DNA of 5,857 nt from an uncultured Alphaproteobacteria bacterium. Its GTDB lineage: Bacteria; Pseudomonadota; Alphaproteobacteria; Micropepsales; Micropepsaceae. A program made the translations under genes and the position numbers. Below, piece after piece: positions 4,849 to 5,857 of the stretch (positions are counted from its first letter, which is position 1; every line of letters starts with the position of its first letter). The notes beneath the pieces were generated by a model, which saw only the letters and a list, made by a program, of their open reading frames with translations, ran no database searches and had not been told where the DNA came from. The stretch covers positions 1 to 5,857 of the forward strand of contig CALDFO010000431.1 of the NCBI GenBank assembly GCA_937942205.1, given 5' to 3'.

Positions 4849-5857
4849 ATGGAATTGGAAATCGTTCTGGCCTGCGGCGTGCTCGCGCTGCTCTATGGCC
4901 TCTGGACCATCCGGTCCGTCCTGAGCCTGCCCGCGGGCAACGCCCGGATGCAGGAAATCGCCGCCGCCATCCAGGAGGGCGCGCGCGCTTACCTGAACCG
5001 CCAATACACCACCATCGCCATGGTCGGCGTGGTGATCTTCGTGCTGGCCTTCGTTTTCCTGGGCTGGCAGGTGGCGGCCGGCTTCCTGATCGGCGCGGCC
5101 CTGTCGGGCGCGGCGGGCTATGTCGGCATGTATGTCAGTGTGCGCGCCAATGTCCGCACCGCCGAGGCGGCGCGCTCCGGCCTGGCGGCGGGGCTGTCGG
5201 TGGCCTTCCGCTCCGGCGCCGTCACCGGCATGCTGGTGGTGGGCCTGGGGCTGCTGGCCGTGGCCGGGTATTTCTTCTTCCTCACCCGCTGCCTGGGCCT
5301 GGACCTGCATGATGCCGGCCAGAGCCGCATCATCGTGGACTCGCTGGTGGGGCTGGGCTTCGGCGCCTCGCTGATCTCGATCTTCGCGCGCCTGGGCGGC
5401 GGCATCTTCACCAAGGCAGCGGATGTGGGCGCCGACCTCGTCGGCAAGGTGGAAGCGGGTATCCCCGAGGACGATCCGCGCAACCCGGCTGTGATTGCGG
5501 ACAATGTGGGCGACAATGTCGGCGACTGCGCCGGCATGGCGGCTGACCTGTTCGAGACCTATGTCGTGACGCTCGGCCTCACCATGGTCTCCATCGCCCT
5601 GCTGGTGAAGGCCTCCTCGGCCGAACTGATGGCGCTCATGTCGCTGCCGCTCGTCGTCGGCGGCATCTGTATCATCACTTCGATCATCGGCACCTATTTT
5701 GTCCGCCTTGGCAGCTCGAACAACATCATGGGCGCGCTCTACAAGGGCTTCTGGACCACGGCGGCGCTCTCGGTTGCCGGCATCTGGTATGTGACCTGGC
5801 GCGTGCTGGGCGACATGAACGCCGTGATCGGCGCGGATCTGGATGGCAGCGGCGGCT
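4849..5857 (+). CDS. hppA: Membrane-bound proton-translocating pyrophosphatase, N-terminal half
   Basis: The gene opens at ATG 4849 and runs off the window, giving 336 complete codons of a family that is usually about 700 residues. Several long hydrophobic segments are visible (for example 2-20, 59-80 and 125-145). The family signature lies at 183-238: [20 protein letters not shown], then [33 protein letters not shown]. This carries the aspartates and lysines that bind Mg-pyrophosphate (D192, D196, K200, E202, D218, D222, D226). The enzyme couples cytoplasmic pyrophosphate hydrolysis to ion pumping across the inner membrane. E236 in ADLFE is the glutamate position seen in Rhodospirillum-type H+ pumps and also in Na+ pumps, so it does not settle the ion. 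The residues deciding K+ dependence are outside the window. AAGGGGAG (4835-4842) spaced 6 bp upstream supports this start. Confidence 0.95.
   Translation, partial: MELEIVLACGVLALLYGLWTIRSVLSLPAGNARMQEIAAAIQEGARAYLNRQYTTIAMVGVVIFVLAFVFLGWQVAAGFLIGAALSGAAGYVGMYVSVRANVRTAEAARSGLAAGLSVAFRSGAVTGMLVVGLGLLAVAGYFFFLTRCLGLDLHDAGQSRIIVDSLVGLGFGASLISIFARLGGGIFTKAADVGADLVGKVEAGIPEDDPRNPAVIADNVGDNVGDCAGMAADLFETYVVTLGLTMVSIALLVKASSAELMALMSLPLVVGGICIITSIIGTYFVRLGSSNNIMGALYKGFWTTAALSVAGIWYVTWRVLGDMNAVIGADLDGSGG

Noticed and set aside
4408..4849. Minus-strand open frames across the hppA upstream gap
   Set aside because: They overlap the end of the FliL-like gene and the tandem repeat, have low-complexity composition, and show no family motif.

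Overview
The window is a GC-rich bacterial chromosomal segment with every gene on the + strand. It most likely comes from an alphaproteobacterium. The support for that is the nrdR-ribH-nusB-thiL gene order, the RibH and NusB sequence style, an H+-pyrophosphatase of the Rhodospirillum type, and strong G/C bias at third codon positions. The genus cannot be fixed from this sequence. Palindromic intergenic repeats of this kind are common in Caulobacterales/Sphingomonadales-like genomes, but that is only a hint.

Layout. (1) Positions 2-154 hold the C-terminal end of queH, a tRNA queuosine synthesis enzyme. (2) nrdR (164-625) follows after 9 bp and encodes the ATP-cone/zinc-ribbon repressor of ribonucleotide reductase genes. 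(3) A palindromic repeat fills the gap before ribH (747-1163), a short and divergent lumazine synthase. ribH overlaps nusB (1160-1648) by ATGA. (4) A 104-bp gap carries a perfect hairpin with a GCGA tetraloop. (5) Next is a 366-residue HpcH/HpaI-type aldolase homologue with a Tat-like signal peptide (1753-2853). It sits between nusB and thiL, which are usually neighbours. (6) A second palindromic repeat precedes thiL (3001-3924), and a third follows it. (7) A small secreted protein with a FliL-like pattern occupies 4072-4584. (8) A 264-bp gap holds five copies of an exact 13-bp-period tandem repeat and then a structured leader. (9) hppA, the membrane proton-pumping pyrophosphatase, starts at 4849 and runs off the end.

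How the genes fit together. Most are conserved housekeeping functions: tRNA modification, dNTP regulation, flavin and thiamine cofactor synthesis, rRNA antitermination and pyrophosphate-driven ion pumping. The riboflavin/nusB/thiL cluster is recognisable but altered. ribD and ribE are absent between nrdR and ribH, and the aldolase gene is interposed. No mobile element, CRISPR array, tRNA or rRNA gene was seen.

The points most worth a second look are the RibH homologue lacking the canonical RGET phosphate-binding loop, the apparently exported aldolase lacking the usual catalytic arginine, the 13-bp array upstream of hppA, and the dispersed palindromic repeat family. I see no clear evidence of an entirely new multi-gene system.
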